Below are positions 40,501 to 54,100 of a stretch of 64,000 nucleotides of DNA, one piece after another; position 1 is the first letter of the stretch; every line of letters begins with the position of its first letter. This DNA is from Cristatella mucedo (taxonomy: Eukaryota > Bryozoa > Phylactolaemata > Cristatellidae): the NCBI GenBank assembly GCA_009760855.2, contig WPIO01000031.1, positions 3,802,501 to 3,866,500 of the forward strand. The letters are read 5' to 3'. The notes beneath the pieces were generated by a model. That model saw nothing but the letters and a program-made list of their open reading frames with translations, had not been told where the DNA came from and searched no databases. The translations under genes and the position numbers were made by a program.

Positions 40501-43500
40501 GGCTCGAGCCCCGTGGCATATTTGAAGTGCCTGAACACAGATAAAGTTCTCTTAGGGTGCTATACAAATGAATTATATTTATATTTATAGCAAATTCCTG
40601 TCCATAGTAGCCGACAGTTACCAGGTGATTCATGTCAGCCGGCTTCAACCAGCTGACTATCTGTCTCAAAAACATAATCATAAACACTGGCAAGAGTGGG
40701 GATTTCCCTTGTTGCCAACCAATCAGCCAAGACCTTTGGTCTTAAAGTTGTAATGGCTGACCAACCAGATATGACATCCTAAAAGAGTGGCTGTGGTGCT
40801 GCAGGCCCAAAGCAAAGGACTATTTCTTTATTGTAGTTTTTCATGAGTTTCAGGCAGCTAGCTGAATAGTACTAAGCTGGTAAGGAGAGCTCGAAGTGAG
40901 AAATTGTGTGATAAACTTCTCCATCTCAAGCTAGGACAAAAAACTTGAAGCAGAGAAGTTAAAAGGGCAGCTGATCCGATGGCCTCATGTATGCAGCAGC
41001 AGAAGAGCATCCGCGGCTAAAACCTCAATTGCTAGTGGCAGCAAACTATTGCCTGCTACAGGACTCGAAAAAACGATCTCGGTCTTGAAGTTTGAGCACC
41101 ATATCCATAAGTGAAGACCCAGAGGCTAAAAGAATCGCCCCGTGCATACGGGTTTCAGTGCATAAAGGCTCTTATCTGATAGATTTAATGGTTGCTAATT
41201 GAATGTGTCACCTTGTTTACATCGGCAACAGTAGCTTTTCCCCAATTTCATGAGCACAGCCGTCTTGTGATGTTGCTACCCTTTTGTAGACGCACATGGT
41301 GTCGTTCCAATGTAGCCCTTTAGCAACGCCAGAGGGAATCGTTGGCACATTCAAGCAGTGTGCCCGCTTGCAGAAGTCGAATAACTTAGATAATTACGTG
41401 TCGGTGGTAGTGCTCGATGAAATTGGCCTCGCCGAAGACTCCAAGCGAATGCCTCTGAAGGTATCGGCGAAACCGTTGTCAATTATGACAGCTTTTGTTG
41501 CTGCAGTTTGGTTGGCTTCACAACATAGCCTGCACGACTTGCTGGTAATATCGTCTACTGGTGGCTCTTATTTGTAGACACTGCATCCTCTGCTTGAGGA
41601 TGGCTGCGATGGCGACGAAGAGCCGGCACCATACATGAAATGCGCTTTCATTGGGATCTCAAACTGGGCTCTGGACCCTGCTAAGATGAACCGAGGCATA
41701 CTGGTACAGCGTGGTGTCCCTGACACAAAAGAGCTCACGGAAAGTGCCAAGTTAGTAATGTATCTGTGTAGGTTGCCTAATAGAGAAGATCTGCTATTTC
41801 ATGGCCCATTTAGAACCGAATGAGTCAATGCTGAATGTTGTATATATCAAGTCAAATGGCAATCTATTTCGGTGAGTTTGAATATCGGCGAATGTACATT
41901 TCGTTCTCCACATTTCGTGTCTCGCTTTCCTCACATTGGTCTTGCGGTTCAAGCTGACAACGGTTAGCTATTAACAGAGGAACAGTAATAAAGCCTTATC
42001 GGCAGGAGCGGCCCAATCAGCTCATGCAAATTAACACTGCGACCACAAACTGATCGCCTCATCTTCTTTAGTTCTGAACGTAACATCGGTTAGGCACATG
42101 TGGCCTAGGCTCTCTCTGCTCGGATGCATTTACACACAAAATATGAGTTGATCTGGTTGTTCCTATGTACCTTGACTGCACAAAAGAGAACACCTGCTCT
42201 CCCAATGTGCCCAGCTTTAAAATTCCTGCCTATCGCTGGCTGTGCTACTCGAACGAGCATGGGGGTTTATCGTTAGTGAACTAGGCATCGAAGTCTTAGT
42301 AGACTTCAGCTACTTCATTAAGCAAGCAAAGGTGGAGCTGCATGAGGCAGCACTGAATTCGCACAGTTGTGAAACGAAGGGGAAATGAGTCCAAATTAAA
42401 GGCCATCGGTGCATTTTATTCTCTCTTCTTCATAAGCCAAAACGCTGTGATTGTTGACACGAACCCAGTGTAATTCACGAATTAGAAAGGCTGAAACTCA
42501 AAATTGGCTCTGCCAGCATATCTCCAGTTGAATCAGCTCGAAATCTAGGTGTCATATTCCAAAGCGACCTCTCGTTAGACGACCATATCAGCTCCACAGT
42601 CAAATCAGCCTATTTTCAGCTTCATAACATTGCTAGAATTCGGGCTTGTTTAGATAAAGATGCCACATCTAAGTTGGTCCATGCATTCATGAATCCCAAC
42701 TCGACTTCTGCAGCTCACTGCTCGCTGGCCTATCGGCATGTGCGATTGCAGCTGATGCAAAACTCCACAGCTAGACTTGTCTGTCGTGAGCGTCGCAGTT
42801 GCCACATTACTCCACTCCTCGCCGACCTGCACTGGCTACCAGTCAAGCAACGGATTGACTTCAAGGTTTTGTCGCTCACTTTTAGGTCACTTCATTCTTT
42901 GGCTCCAGCCTATCTCTCAGATCGTGCATTTAGTTCGTATGCTCCCAAAGCCTGGAACTCCCTCCCGACCTGCATCAGAACATCCCCTGACCTGACCACA
43001 TTTAAAAAGAACTTAAAAACACACCTATTTAGGACAGCATTTAGTGGGTCCCTGTGATTCGTCCTTGATGGGCTTATGCGTGCTGACACTGTGCATGCTG
43101 CCACTAACCACATTTGCATGCTGACCCTGTGCATGTAACCCCTAACCATGTTATTTCATTTGTTTGTTTATCAAGCATGATATTACTCACCATTCAATTG
43201 CATTCCCCTTTGCAGCAAATGTAAAGCGCCTAGAGCGAGATTAAGTTCTCTGAGGGCGCTTTATCAAGTCAATTGTTATTATTATTATTACGAATTAATG
43301 AGTCGACCTTCACCATTTGTTATCGTAGCATTTGTTAACTGAAAGAGCCTAGTCTCGGACATTCGATCTTCACACATGGTGAGCTGCTAGAAGATATTCA
43401 AGCGTTGACCATAATTGTATTACATAAAGGTTAAGCAAGTATATTATATGCTTTGTATTTTTGCAGAGAGATCTGGTTAAGCAAGTTTTTTAGTGCCTAA

Positions 43501-46500
43501 GACCGATGATTAAAGCTTTCTGAAATTTTGGTGCTTGTTAATCAAGGTGCTACCTAACCCAGTTGTGATTGTTTCATGAGAGAGGTCGACGTTTATTCTG
43601 TGGTGGCAATGATGTGATAAAATATATGAATGTGTTAGTAACACATTTTTTGGTAAAACTTACATAAGTGACCGTATGCATGAAGGCGGAAAATCGTGTA
43701 TGCCGAGGGAGTTGGGAGTTATGTCCCACCCCCCCTAGGATTTTTCTCCCTCACAGCACATTTATCTCACTGACAGTATATTAGCACATTGATATTTCTT
43801 AAATACTAATAAAACGAACAGCATGCAAATTTTCACAGACAAAAAGGCCAATTTTATCTATGTTTTGATGTAATCATAGCTGTTGTAATGACCTTCTGAT
43901 GACCTGTAAAAGTCGAGGTCGCGTTTTTCCTGTTAAAAATAGCTTTTTGGGCAAAATCAACAGATTCAACACCAAACACTGTAGACATATGCAAACACAT
44001 TCAAAAGATGCAGGACATTTTAACGGAACCATATCTATAAAGAAATGAAAGTATTTGACATATCATCTTTATGCATGTGCAAAATCATGTCGAAGGGCTT
44101 TGAGGACGTTTTTGGAAAAACACTCTTGAATAATAATAATAGTAATATATTTGATATAGACCCTCAGAGAATTCAATCTCTTTATAGGCACTTTACATTT
44201 GCTGCAAAGGAGGCATGATCGAATGATTAATGGTAGAATGCTCAATAAACAACAAGAATAACATGATTAGTGGTTACATGCACAGTGTCAGCATGCAGGT
44301 ATGGTTAATGGCAGCATGCAGTGGCAGCACGCATAAGCACATAAAGGACGAATCACAGGGACGCACTAAAATTCTGTGGTAAATAGATGTGTTTTTAGTT
44401 TCTTTTTAAATGCAGACAAGTCAGGAGATGGCGTGACGATAGTGAGTGAGTTCCAGGCTTTGGGAGCATACGAACTAAAGGTATGGTCTCTCTCTCGCTC
44501 TCTCTCTCACTCACTCACTCACTCACTCACTCACTCACTCACTCACTCACTCACTCACTCACTCACTCACTCTCGCTCACTCACTCACTCTCGCTCACTC
44601 ACTCTCACTCACTCACTCACTCACTCACTCTCACTCTCACTCACTCACTCACTCTCACTCTCTCCACATACCTGGCTTGTCAAACCTCGTTGTTGCCATG
44701 CACTTTTACCAGTCATTTGGCATATATATCCTTTTGTAGGGGCATATGCCAGTTCGACGCCCATGCGTTGGCTTCGGTGGGGCCAATCATCAGTCAGCTG
44801 TCAGCTGCATACTTAGATATATTCAAGGAGTCCGGGAAAAGGCGGGAATTCTTTGGATTGCGAGACTTTTATAGGTGAGCAACCCCTACATAGGTTAGAC
44901 TCCGATAGCCTGGTTATTGCATGCCTAAGTAGCACGACATTCGTTTTTCAGCCTTATGAAAATGGTTGCTCACTTTGCAAGGCAAAGCAAAAACTTGCCT
45001 CATCCCTACGAGCTGCAGCATGCAGTGCGTAGGAACTTTGGAGGCTTTGACGACAGCTTCGTGGTGGGTCTGTTCGAGAAGCATCTTGGAAAGTACATGG
45101 ACGTGACGGAGGTTTCTTACACCAAAGAGTATCCACCTTATGACACAATTGGACTGATTGACTCGAGTCTGAGTGGCATGTATACTCAGGCAGGAGGGTA
45201 TGTACAAGCCTCCTGACAAGATGGCCGTTTATTGGAATTTACAAGCATGCAAAACTCCCACCATCGTGATTGATCGCAGCGTAGTGGTGTAAACTATGGT
45301 GTTGTGATCAATAGTTCCTCGTTACAAGTGTGTCCATGTCAATACTTCGACTTTAGCTAGCGCGTTTGTGACTTAGATAACGTGTTATAAGGCTGGCAAT
45401 TTGGATCAAACAGGTTGCCATCAAGGTTTGGCGGCTCATGCATCACTCTCAAACAAAAATGATGGTTTGCGAGCAGCTTTGCAAGCCTGGTCTGAGCGTT
45501 TCACCTTCAAGTTACACTGATGCTCAGGTTAAATGAAACGGCATTTTGTCACCCAAGTTACTACTGCTTGCTTGCTTTCCTTCCTTATTGATAGCCAATT
45601 CTGTAGTCATTTAAATTTGTATATTGATAAATTCATCTTAGGAGCTTTACACTGTTCTATGTTTGTGAATGACATTATCACTCATGGGTAATGTGAATTG
45701 GGTGAGCAAAATTTCAGCTGGCTATAACCCATATAGCCTCTGTGGCTTTGTGGAGTTACAGATGTAGATACACTTAATTTAAGATCGTGTTTGTATCGAA
45801 AGTGTTTGGCATAGCCGTGCTGCCGATATTGTTGACACTGTATATTAAAGGGTCTTGTAGCAGAGTAAAATTTTAACCCCAGCATTTAACAGGAAACTTT
45901 TGGCCGGCAAGGCATGTAGTGAAGAAAAAGTTTGACTTCGAGCATATCGGTATAAAGGGCTGACATTATCCTGATGCTGTGTGATTTTAACTGCTCAGCA
46001 GCATGTAATCTAAATAGCATAGCACTCTTCCTTGCTGATTAACTTTGCTGTGGTTTTACCTCTGCTATGGTCGCTTTTGTGATCTAACCTTGCCGTTTTA
46101 GTTCTAAGTCTTTACTGTTTTATCAGCAGCTGATTTCTTTATAATAAAAAAGTTTAAATTGAATGTTGTATTGCCGAGTATTATATAGTGTGCACAAGAA
46201 AAAAACATTGTATACACTGCTTATAAAATTTTAAAAGCCTTTAATAATGTTTCTTTTCAGAGAGAGCAGATATTTACTCTTCCTTACTGAAAACTACACA
46301 GCTCTCAATCTCATCCAAAGTAAAGTTCAAAAGATGAATCCGACCATCATTTTTGGCAGCAATTTTCCAAAGGACCTCGAATACACGCAGGTGATCTCTT
46401 TGTGGCTAACTTCTTACTGCTTGCTCAGACGTCATTGCAACTGCTCTTGCGGAGCTATTGTCTGTCTGGATCGCATGTTGTTTAAGTTATGGCCAACCAG

Positions 46501-48077
46501 TTGAACATGCTTACCGTACAGGTGAGGCAGCAGAGCAGCACCAGTACTAGAGCAAACTGGTAGTATAATGGCAATCGTTGTGCAAAACACTAGCACCTGC
46601 CACCTCTATTGTAAGCCTAAACTCGATTATTCCAGAATTATTCAAATTGTGCAAAAATTGATTCGGTCTGCTAAGCATACCTATTTTGTCACCTTTGATG
46701 GGGTTCCTTCACCATCCCACCGTTTGCTGTTCATTTGCAAGAGACAGAAGAAAAGCTTCCGGTGTATCCAGGAGTGCTATAAGTAAGATCTGTGCACTAA
46801 TTTGCCTCTTAACGTCAGCTTATGATTCTTATTTTAAAGCAGTAGTGAACTGTATCTCCAACGAAATGCAAAGATTTTTGCTTCTTACAAATACTTCGAT
46901 GGTGACATTACATTTATAAACGGTGGTTTATTTTTCTTTTTTTCTTTATCTTTCTCAAACTAAAAAAATTGACTATTCCTGGGCCGAATAGAGTAGTTTC
47001 CCTTCGAATTCACTCTTTAACCCCTAACCGATAGGTATGGCATGCGGCTTTTTGTACTACCTATTGGTAGAGCTGTTTGGCTATCTTTCGTTGATCATAC
47101 GTGAGCAATGACATGGTCAGCAACACTGCTCCTGGCAAGAAAATTGCCTGTGGTTGCTGCCATGGTGGCTCGCCAGTCTTCCAACAAAGCATCAGCAATC
47201 TGCCATTCTTCATATTCTTTTACTAGGAGAAAGGAATGAAGTAAAGAACTGAGTAAGAAGGGCAGTCGAGGAAGTGAGCAGTATTGAAATTATCACTCGG
47301 GACAGCTAGAAAGGGTCATGGACCAAGTCGGCTATAGGAGAAGAGATGTCGGTGCATAAGAAAGACGTCCATTGGTGTTCTTAGTTCGTTTGTTTCGTCT
47401 TTTGGTTTTTTTTCGTTAGTTTGTTCCTTGTTCGTATTGATTTGCTTTTTTGCTCCATATGTCAGCGTAAGCAAACTAGTTCATGGGAATATTTTATAGT
47501 TTTGAATGGAATTCTGCCTCTGAACCGTTCATATAGGCTTCTCACACATGTATAGCCTGTGCTTTTTAGCAGAGCAGCCGGTGGTCAATTTTCTTTATTA
47601 GGACTGCTGACATGACCATGCAGTCACTATTATTCACCCGTGTAGGTCTGCCGAAATATCAACCGAATCAAGGTGTGCATGGAGACAGGCACCCCCGTCC
47701 TGCTGCTCAACTTGGAGAACTTGTACGAAAGCTTGTATGACGCCCTCAACCAGTATTATTCTTCTCTCGGTGGAAAGCGGTTTGTTGACATTGGCCTTGG
47801 AACGCACCGAGTCAAGTGCCAAGTCGATGAGAAGTTCAGGTTGGTCAATTTGGTCTCATACTTTCTGGTCTTTGTTATCGAATGTGCCCGATAACTGCTT
47901 TGAACTGCCACTAGTGGACAGCTTGCATGAATGGCAAGCGATTCCCATAGCTCACCAAAGCTTACAGTGTTTGTGTTGAGGATCCGAATTTCAGCTACAG
48001 ATATGCCAACTGTACGTTCGATTCAAGAGAGGGGGCCTTGCATCGCATGCCGTGTTTGCTGTATTGATAACTGATTC

Positions 48078-48110
<33 letters not shown>

Positions 48111-51100
48111 CACTTGATAAAGTGCCCTCAGAAAACCTAATCTCTTTCTAGGCGCTTTACATTTGCTTCTTCAGCTTGCATGTTGCTAAGAATGCCTGAG
48201 CAGCTTGGTGGCTAGTAATGACCAGGGCAGCTACAGCGCAGTGGCGATGGGCAGGATGGAGGAAGGGAAGAATAACCAAAGCAAAGTTGGCAAGACAGAT
48301 GGCTGGCTCTTCTCAGCTCGCTCAGCAGTGCCCGAATAAAGGTGAAAGCTCTTAATAAAGAGTCCATCAAAATGTGCAGAAGCTCTGGCAAGTTGCTGAT
48401 ACTTTCTACTTGAGGTCAACAATGAAAACGCAGAGATCGCAGTCACCAAGCATATTAGTTGTTTGTTCTTCTTGCGCATATATTTGATGTCATCAAAAGG
48501 CTCTAATGCTTAAGGGGAAGGATGCAACCGTTCCCTAGCTTTAAGTGTGCATACAAGATGTGGCCATTTTTCCTCGCTATTCTTCTCAACTGTCGATGGT
48601 GGAGTAGACTTGCATGTTCAATTCTAAACATTCAGTAACATTTTTTAATGTGAGGCACCACAGTGGTCACATGTTTACACAGAACCGCCTAAGCACCTCG
48701 GTGCAGCTGCCCACATCTAGCCAATTGATGATTGTACTGCCTAGCCTTCTTGCCAGATTTGGGTATATAACACTCGTGTGGCTTCATCAAGTAAATCAAA
48801 TATTTATTATTAGGGACAAGTAAAAATGCAATTAGGATATTCAGATAACGTTGGGTTTGAAATTCGGGCCGGGAAGGAGGACAGCAAGAAAACTACTCTT
48901 CTGCTCGTTGTGAGTGGCGTGGACCGGTGTTTATGCCGCTTAGTTCTGTTGTGCCTTGAACTATCTAAGGGATTAATCTTGTCGAAATGGGAAGCACCCT
49001 TGTGAGAGAAGACCTTGTGGTGGGCCGACTCGGTGGCAAGCCAAAATCTGTTGGCGTCGCCGGTTTTGATGGCGATGTATGAACAGAAATCGATGGCTGA
49101 AACGATGGCTGCAGCTTCAATAGAAGACGTCGAGGGCACTTTGGCTTAAGAGACCACCGTTGGTGCTGTCGCAGAGAACGCCATTGGTGTAACGATTTCC
49201 TATGAAAGTCTCCACTGTATTGAAATATGTGTAAGAAATTTGCTTGAGTATTTCGTCAGGGATGGAGCTTCAGTTGCATGTATATCCTAGAGCCAACCAA
49301 GTAAAGATAACATAGTGTCAAGTACCAGCATTGTTGTGTGGTTCCACAATATGGCCTAAGTATTCATGCTGCTGTGGCCATTCTGGGCATCACACTTGTG
49401 AGCATAATGCATTTGTGTTTGCGTCTGAATGTTGTCATGGCAAAAAATGCTGAAAATTGTATTGTAGTTGGTATCATCAGCTAAAAGAAATTGACAGCCT
49501 GGGTGGGGAAGTAGGAAGTACAGTGGAAATGTCGTAGAATGGAAACCTGCCTTTCGGCTACTTGGCACTAAGTAGAGAGGCTCCTTCGAGAGGCTCGCAG
49601 AAAGGGCACTGCTTAGCAATACTTTATTGGCTCCTGCAATAGCAAAGATATCTAAAGATTAATGTTAAATTAAGAGAGGATAAAGCTTGTTGGTTTTTAG
49701 CGTTCATGTGACCAAAATTGATTAAAAAATGTCCTATTCCAACCAATTTTAAGTATTCTAATTTATTGCAAATCGTCCGAAAAGTATTTTGGCCTTTTTT
49801 GACTATATTTATGTTTACATTTGCATTCAAATTTCTTGTAATAACTTCTTTTAGAAATTTAAAAGTTGTATACAAACGACATAAACCATTAATGAAAAAT
49901 ATGACCTAGTTCGTGATTGTGTGCTTTGCAATTGTGTGCCGTGCTGTGTATTTTATTGGCCATGAAGGCAAGCAGAGAACTACAAAGATCGATATCTATC
50001 GTTTCCAACCTCTAGAGTAATAGTTAAAGTAGTGGCTGGGATTGAAGTTAGTTGTCCATAGATATGCATTTAGCTGGACTTTTTCGGTGCTTTGATCATG
50101 CTTAGCCTGCGTTAAGCATTTGTTGTAATGTAATGTAATGTAATGTAATGTATCTCCGTCTGTAACTCCACAATGTCATAAAGACCATGTAGGTGTTACG
50201 CAGGAGAGTTTTGTATAGCGCACTCACAGCCTAAGCGGCTTTCGGTACGCATTCGGTAGCCAACAGACTTCGTCTCACGAAACAAAGAGAAAGTGGGAAG
50301 CATAGCAGTCAGGAGAGCAGTTGAGGTAATAAGTAGCATGGAAGTAGCAGATCGGGACTGCTGAAAAGGATTAGCTATAGTCGGCAGTAGGAGAGTAGTT
50401 GTCGTTGTGTGTCTTCAATAGTCGCACGTTCGGAAAAACAAACCCACCTACTAAATGAGCCCGTGACATGTCAGTGCTGTGTTGATTTATAATAACTACT
50501 CCCCATCGTGCCTTGATTATTTATCAATATGTCATAGCATGCTTTTTATCTTGGTCAGTAACTTTTCTTTAACGAGTATTCATGTGTGTTTTCCTACTCT
50601 TTATTTTTAGCATCTATTTGTTGTTGCTGATCCCAAATCTCGTATGCTCAGAAGTAAACGATCTGGGATATGGGTTTTTTAGGCTAATCGTCGTTGCTAT
50701 TAAGGACATCGTCTACCAGAGGTTTCCCATTCCCCTGATTAATCGTCTTGAAAAACATTACATATCCATGTCTACTGTGCTGAGCCGCGATCAGGCTCTT
50801 GTTGTTCGCCGCCTAGAGGAATGGGCTTCAGACTTCGTAAGCACTCGCCAGCAACACAGGTGAGTTTACACGATCTCAAGGTTCGTATCAAGAGACCATT
50901 TCGTCTTGATTAGAAGCATGTTTTTCTTAATTGTAAGTTTTTATAACAATTGGTGTGGGTGTTTATCTGCTAATAGTTTTTGTATTGTATGTGTGAAAAA
51001 GGCGTGTGCTTTTGAGAAAAAGAACCTAGGTCCACGTAAGTATTTTGATGAGTGCTTTACCTCCAAGTTATACAACTTATGAGGTACTTGGCACAGTGTC

Positions 51101-54100
51101 TGCTGGTGCCGAAACGGTAACCAACAATATCAGCAATGTGCCAATTTGAATAGTGTTCTCTGTAGCCAATTTACTGTGCGACGGCTCGTACCTGAAGATG
51201 CTTTTGTGGGCTATGCTACTGACAGTGCTGCAACAATTACCCTTCAAGTTGTTGAAGAATTGTCTGCTCCTCGTGACCTAGAGGAAAAAGCAGAAGAGGT
51301 AACTTGTTAAAAGTTAGTTACAGCTCGTTGCCGACCGTTGGTGCTTGAACGATAAGATGCCACTTTGTACGACATGCTGGCAGCACTCACTTATTAAAGG
51401 AAATTGGTGTGCTTGGTTCTGTTCTGTCATTCTGCTTGTATCCTTCTAGCTTAGTCTGCATCTGTGAAACTGTAGATTCTAGAGGAGGCGCAGTACCGGA
51501 TGTTGCTTCTTGCAACTCCTGATGCTATACTACGAGTGCAGAATTCTCGCATGGACAGCGAATATAACAAGATCCATGACGTTTACTACTCTAAGCAGCA
51601 GCATGAGAGCCTTGGTGCCTTCTTGCTAACACAGCTTAAAGATGAATGTCGCGACGACACTTTTGTGCAGGTGATAGCTTGCTTAGAGCATCTTTTTATG
51701 GTCTTGTATGCCTCTTGTTGGATTTTGCTTTGGAAGTTGTTTTAATTAGTTCATAGCTGCTAGTTAGTATCAGGGCTTTTGGTAATTGTGTTAATTAGTG
51801 GATTTGTGCTGCAGGTGACAACCCGTTCAACTTTGCTGGCCAAAGAGGACGTCAAAAACATTGAAAGTCAACTACAGGCCACTGTGGCTGTAGACATCAC
51901 AATTATTGAAGCTCTTCAAGCTATCGAAACGGAACAACAATTTACTAAAGAAATTAGGTATGCAGATTCGTGATAATGTGCTAACGATGTTAACGAGATT
52001 ATTCAGCTGACATTATGGAAGAAGTTTAATTGCAATAGTCTTACATGTGTTAGCGATTGCCTCAATTATTGTATAAATAAATACTTTGGATCTGCATGTT
52101 GTCAAGGTGCTAGGGCAGGTTATAATAATAATAATAATGCATTTGTATAGCACCCTCAAAGAACTGAATCTCTTTCTAGGCTCTTTACAGATGCTGTAGA
52201 GAAAGCATGACAAAAGTATCAGTGGAAACAACTGCAACCTCACCAAGCATAACACTGTTAGATGTGACTTGCACAAGGTCAACATGTAGACATGGTTAGT
52301 AGTAGCAGGCAGTGTAAGCACGCATAAGCACACCAAAGACGAATCTCGTGGATATGCTAAATGCTGTAATAAGGTGTATTTTAAGCTTCTTTTTAAATCT
52401 TGACATTTCTGGGAATGTCGTGACTTCAGTGGGCAGTTCCATGCTTTAAGGGAATGTAAGCTAAATGCAGGGTCTCCAAAGCATTTGAGGTTCTAACGAG
52501 GACTAGCTAAATGATTCGAGTCAGAAGTATGTGGTTGGTACTCTGCTTGGCCTGGTGAGGGAATAGTTCGGATAGGTATGCTGGAGTCAGAGAATGAAGG
52601 AATAGTTTCACTGTTCGTGCAAGCACCACTAACTGTGTAGGCTAGCTTTTCACTTTTTTTCATCCAGCATAGGTGGGTGCATGAGTCGAGCCAGCAGAGG
52701 CTTGTGGTCCACGCAGATTGCATCGACAGTCCTTTCAGCCGAAGAAGCTTGTGTAATGCATAGCATTCTGCAGGAGCATATCCAGCTTCCGAATGATCCG
52801 TAAATCCGTTTTTAAGACTATTAAAGTGATCAAGGGAACCAGATGTTATTGTGAGCCATCATTCCTACAGACCCTCCATTTTAAGAAAACGTTCAGCTAG
52901 CAGAATTCATGGTTATTTTATTTGCAATATTTAGCAACTTTTATGGTTCTCTATTTTTAACATGGCTATTTATTTAAGTTTCAGTCGAGTAGTGGCAATG
53001 TGAGCTTTTCTGTCTAAACAAGTGGTCGAGGTTGCCATGAGATTTTTAATCGACTTCAAAAAATGTTTCATCGTGTTTATTTTCCTATCTTTGTAGGTCG
53101 TTTTATGGTGGAAAGCATCTTGAGAGCAGTTCCTTGGGGCTTGGTGATTCCCCACGGACTTTGCTTTTGATTGTGCAATGTGAAGAAGGACATGACCACC
53201 TGGATCTGATTGCTTGTGCTCGGTTTATTGTAACACGTGAGCATAGTAGCACTGTGGCAGACAGGGTCGTTCTCGATGCTACTCGCTTGCCTGGTGCTCA
53301 CAACACTCCTGAAACAGTACCTTGCCTCAGATTTATTGTGGCACTAATCGTACAGCTGAATAAAAGCTCACCATTTCATGGATTTCATGGTACGTGAGCC
53401 GGCTTTTCTTGTGGTCTTCCATCTGCCCTGATTCAGTCGCACCTGAAATTTGGTGCCGAGCTTTTGGCTTTAGCATTCCACTTGTATGCTGGGCAAGTTT
53501 GGGGTTACATGGTCCCTGTGATTCGTCCTTTATGTGCTTATGCGTGCTGACACTGTGTATGCTGCCACAAACCACATTTGCATGCTGACCCTGTGCATGT
53601 CACCCCTAACCACGTTGTTCATGTTGTTTATCAAGCATGATATTACTCACGATTCAATCGCGGTTCCCTTTGCAGCAAATGTAAAGCGCCTAGGAAGAGA
53701 TTGAGTTCTCTGAGGGCGCTTTATCAAGTGCATTATTATCATTATTATTATTATTATTCTTACATATATTTTATTGAATTGGTTATTCTTACACTTATTA
53801 TGCTTATTATTTTGTGCATTAGGCAGTTAGGGGCATAAGTATAACGTCAACCTCATCCCTCAGATCACGATACAATGCGCTAAAATGGTCGGAGAAATCA
53901 AAATGAAAAGCTGTATTTATGATACTTACGCTTCAAAATAATGCTTTCCGGCTGTAAAATAGTGAAGCATACTTGCACCATGTGTCATGATTTCTCTTAT
54001 CAGCAAGAGTAGTTTTGCGTCCAAAGTCTCTTGTGTGTGTTCTTGTAGGTGGCAAGTGGAAATGCATCCACATTGACGATTTGAGACCACAGAAAGATAT

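Noticed and set aside
44376-44878. Open frames encoding Ser-Leu/Thr-His repeats
   Set aside because: They are readings of the CTCA microsatellite; only the last part overlaps real exon 31, in its own frame.
48810-49139. 110-codon minus-strand frame as a gene inside intron 34
   Set aside because: No recognised domain, no start or splice context, and no independent support beyond length.
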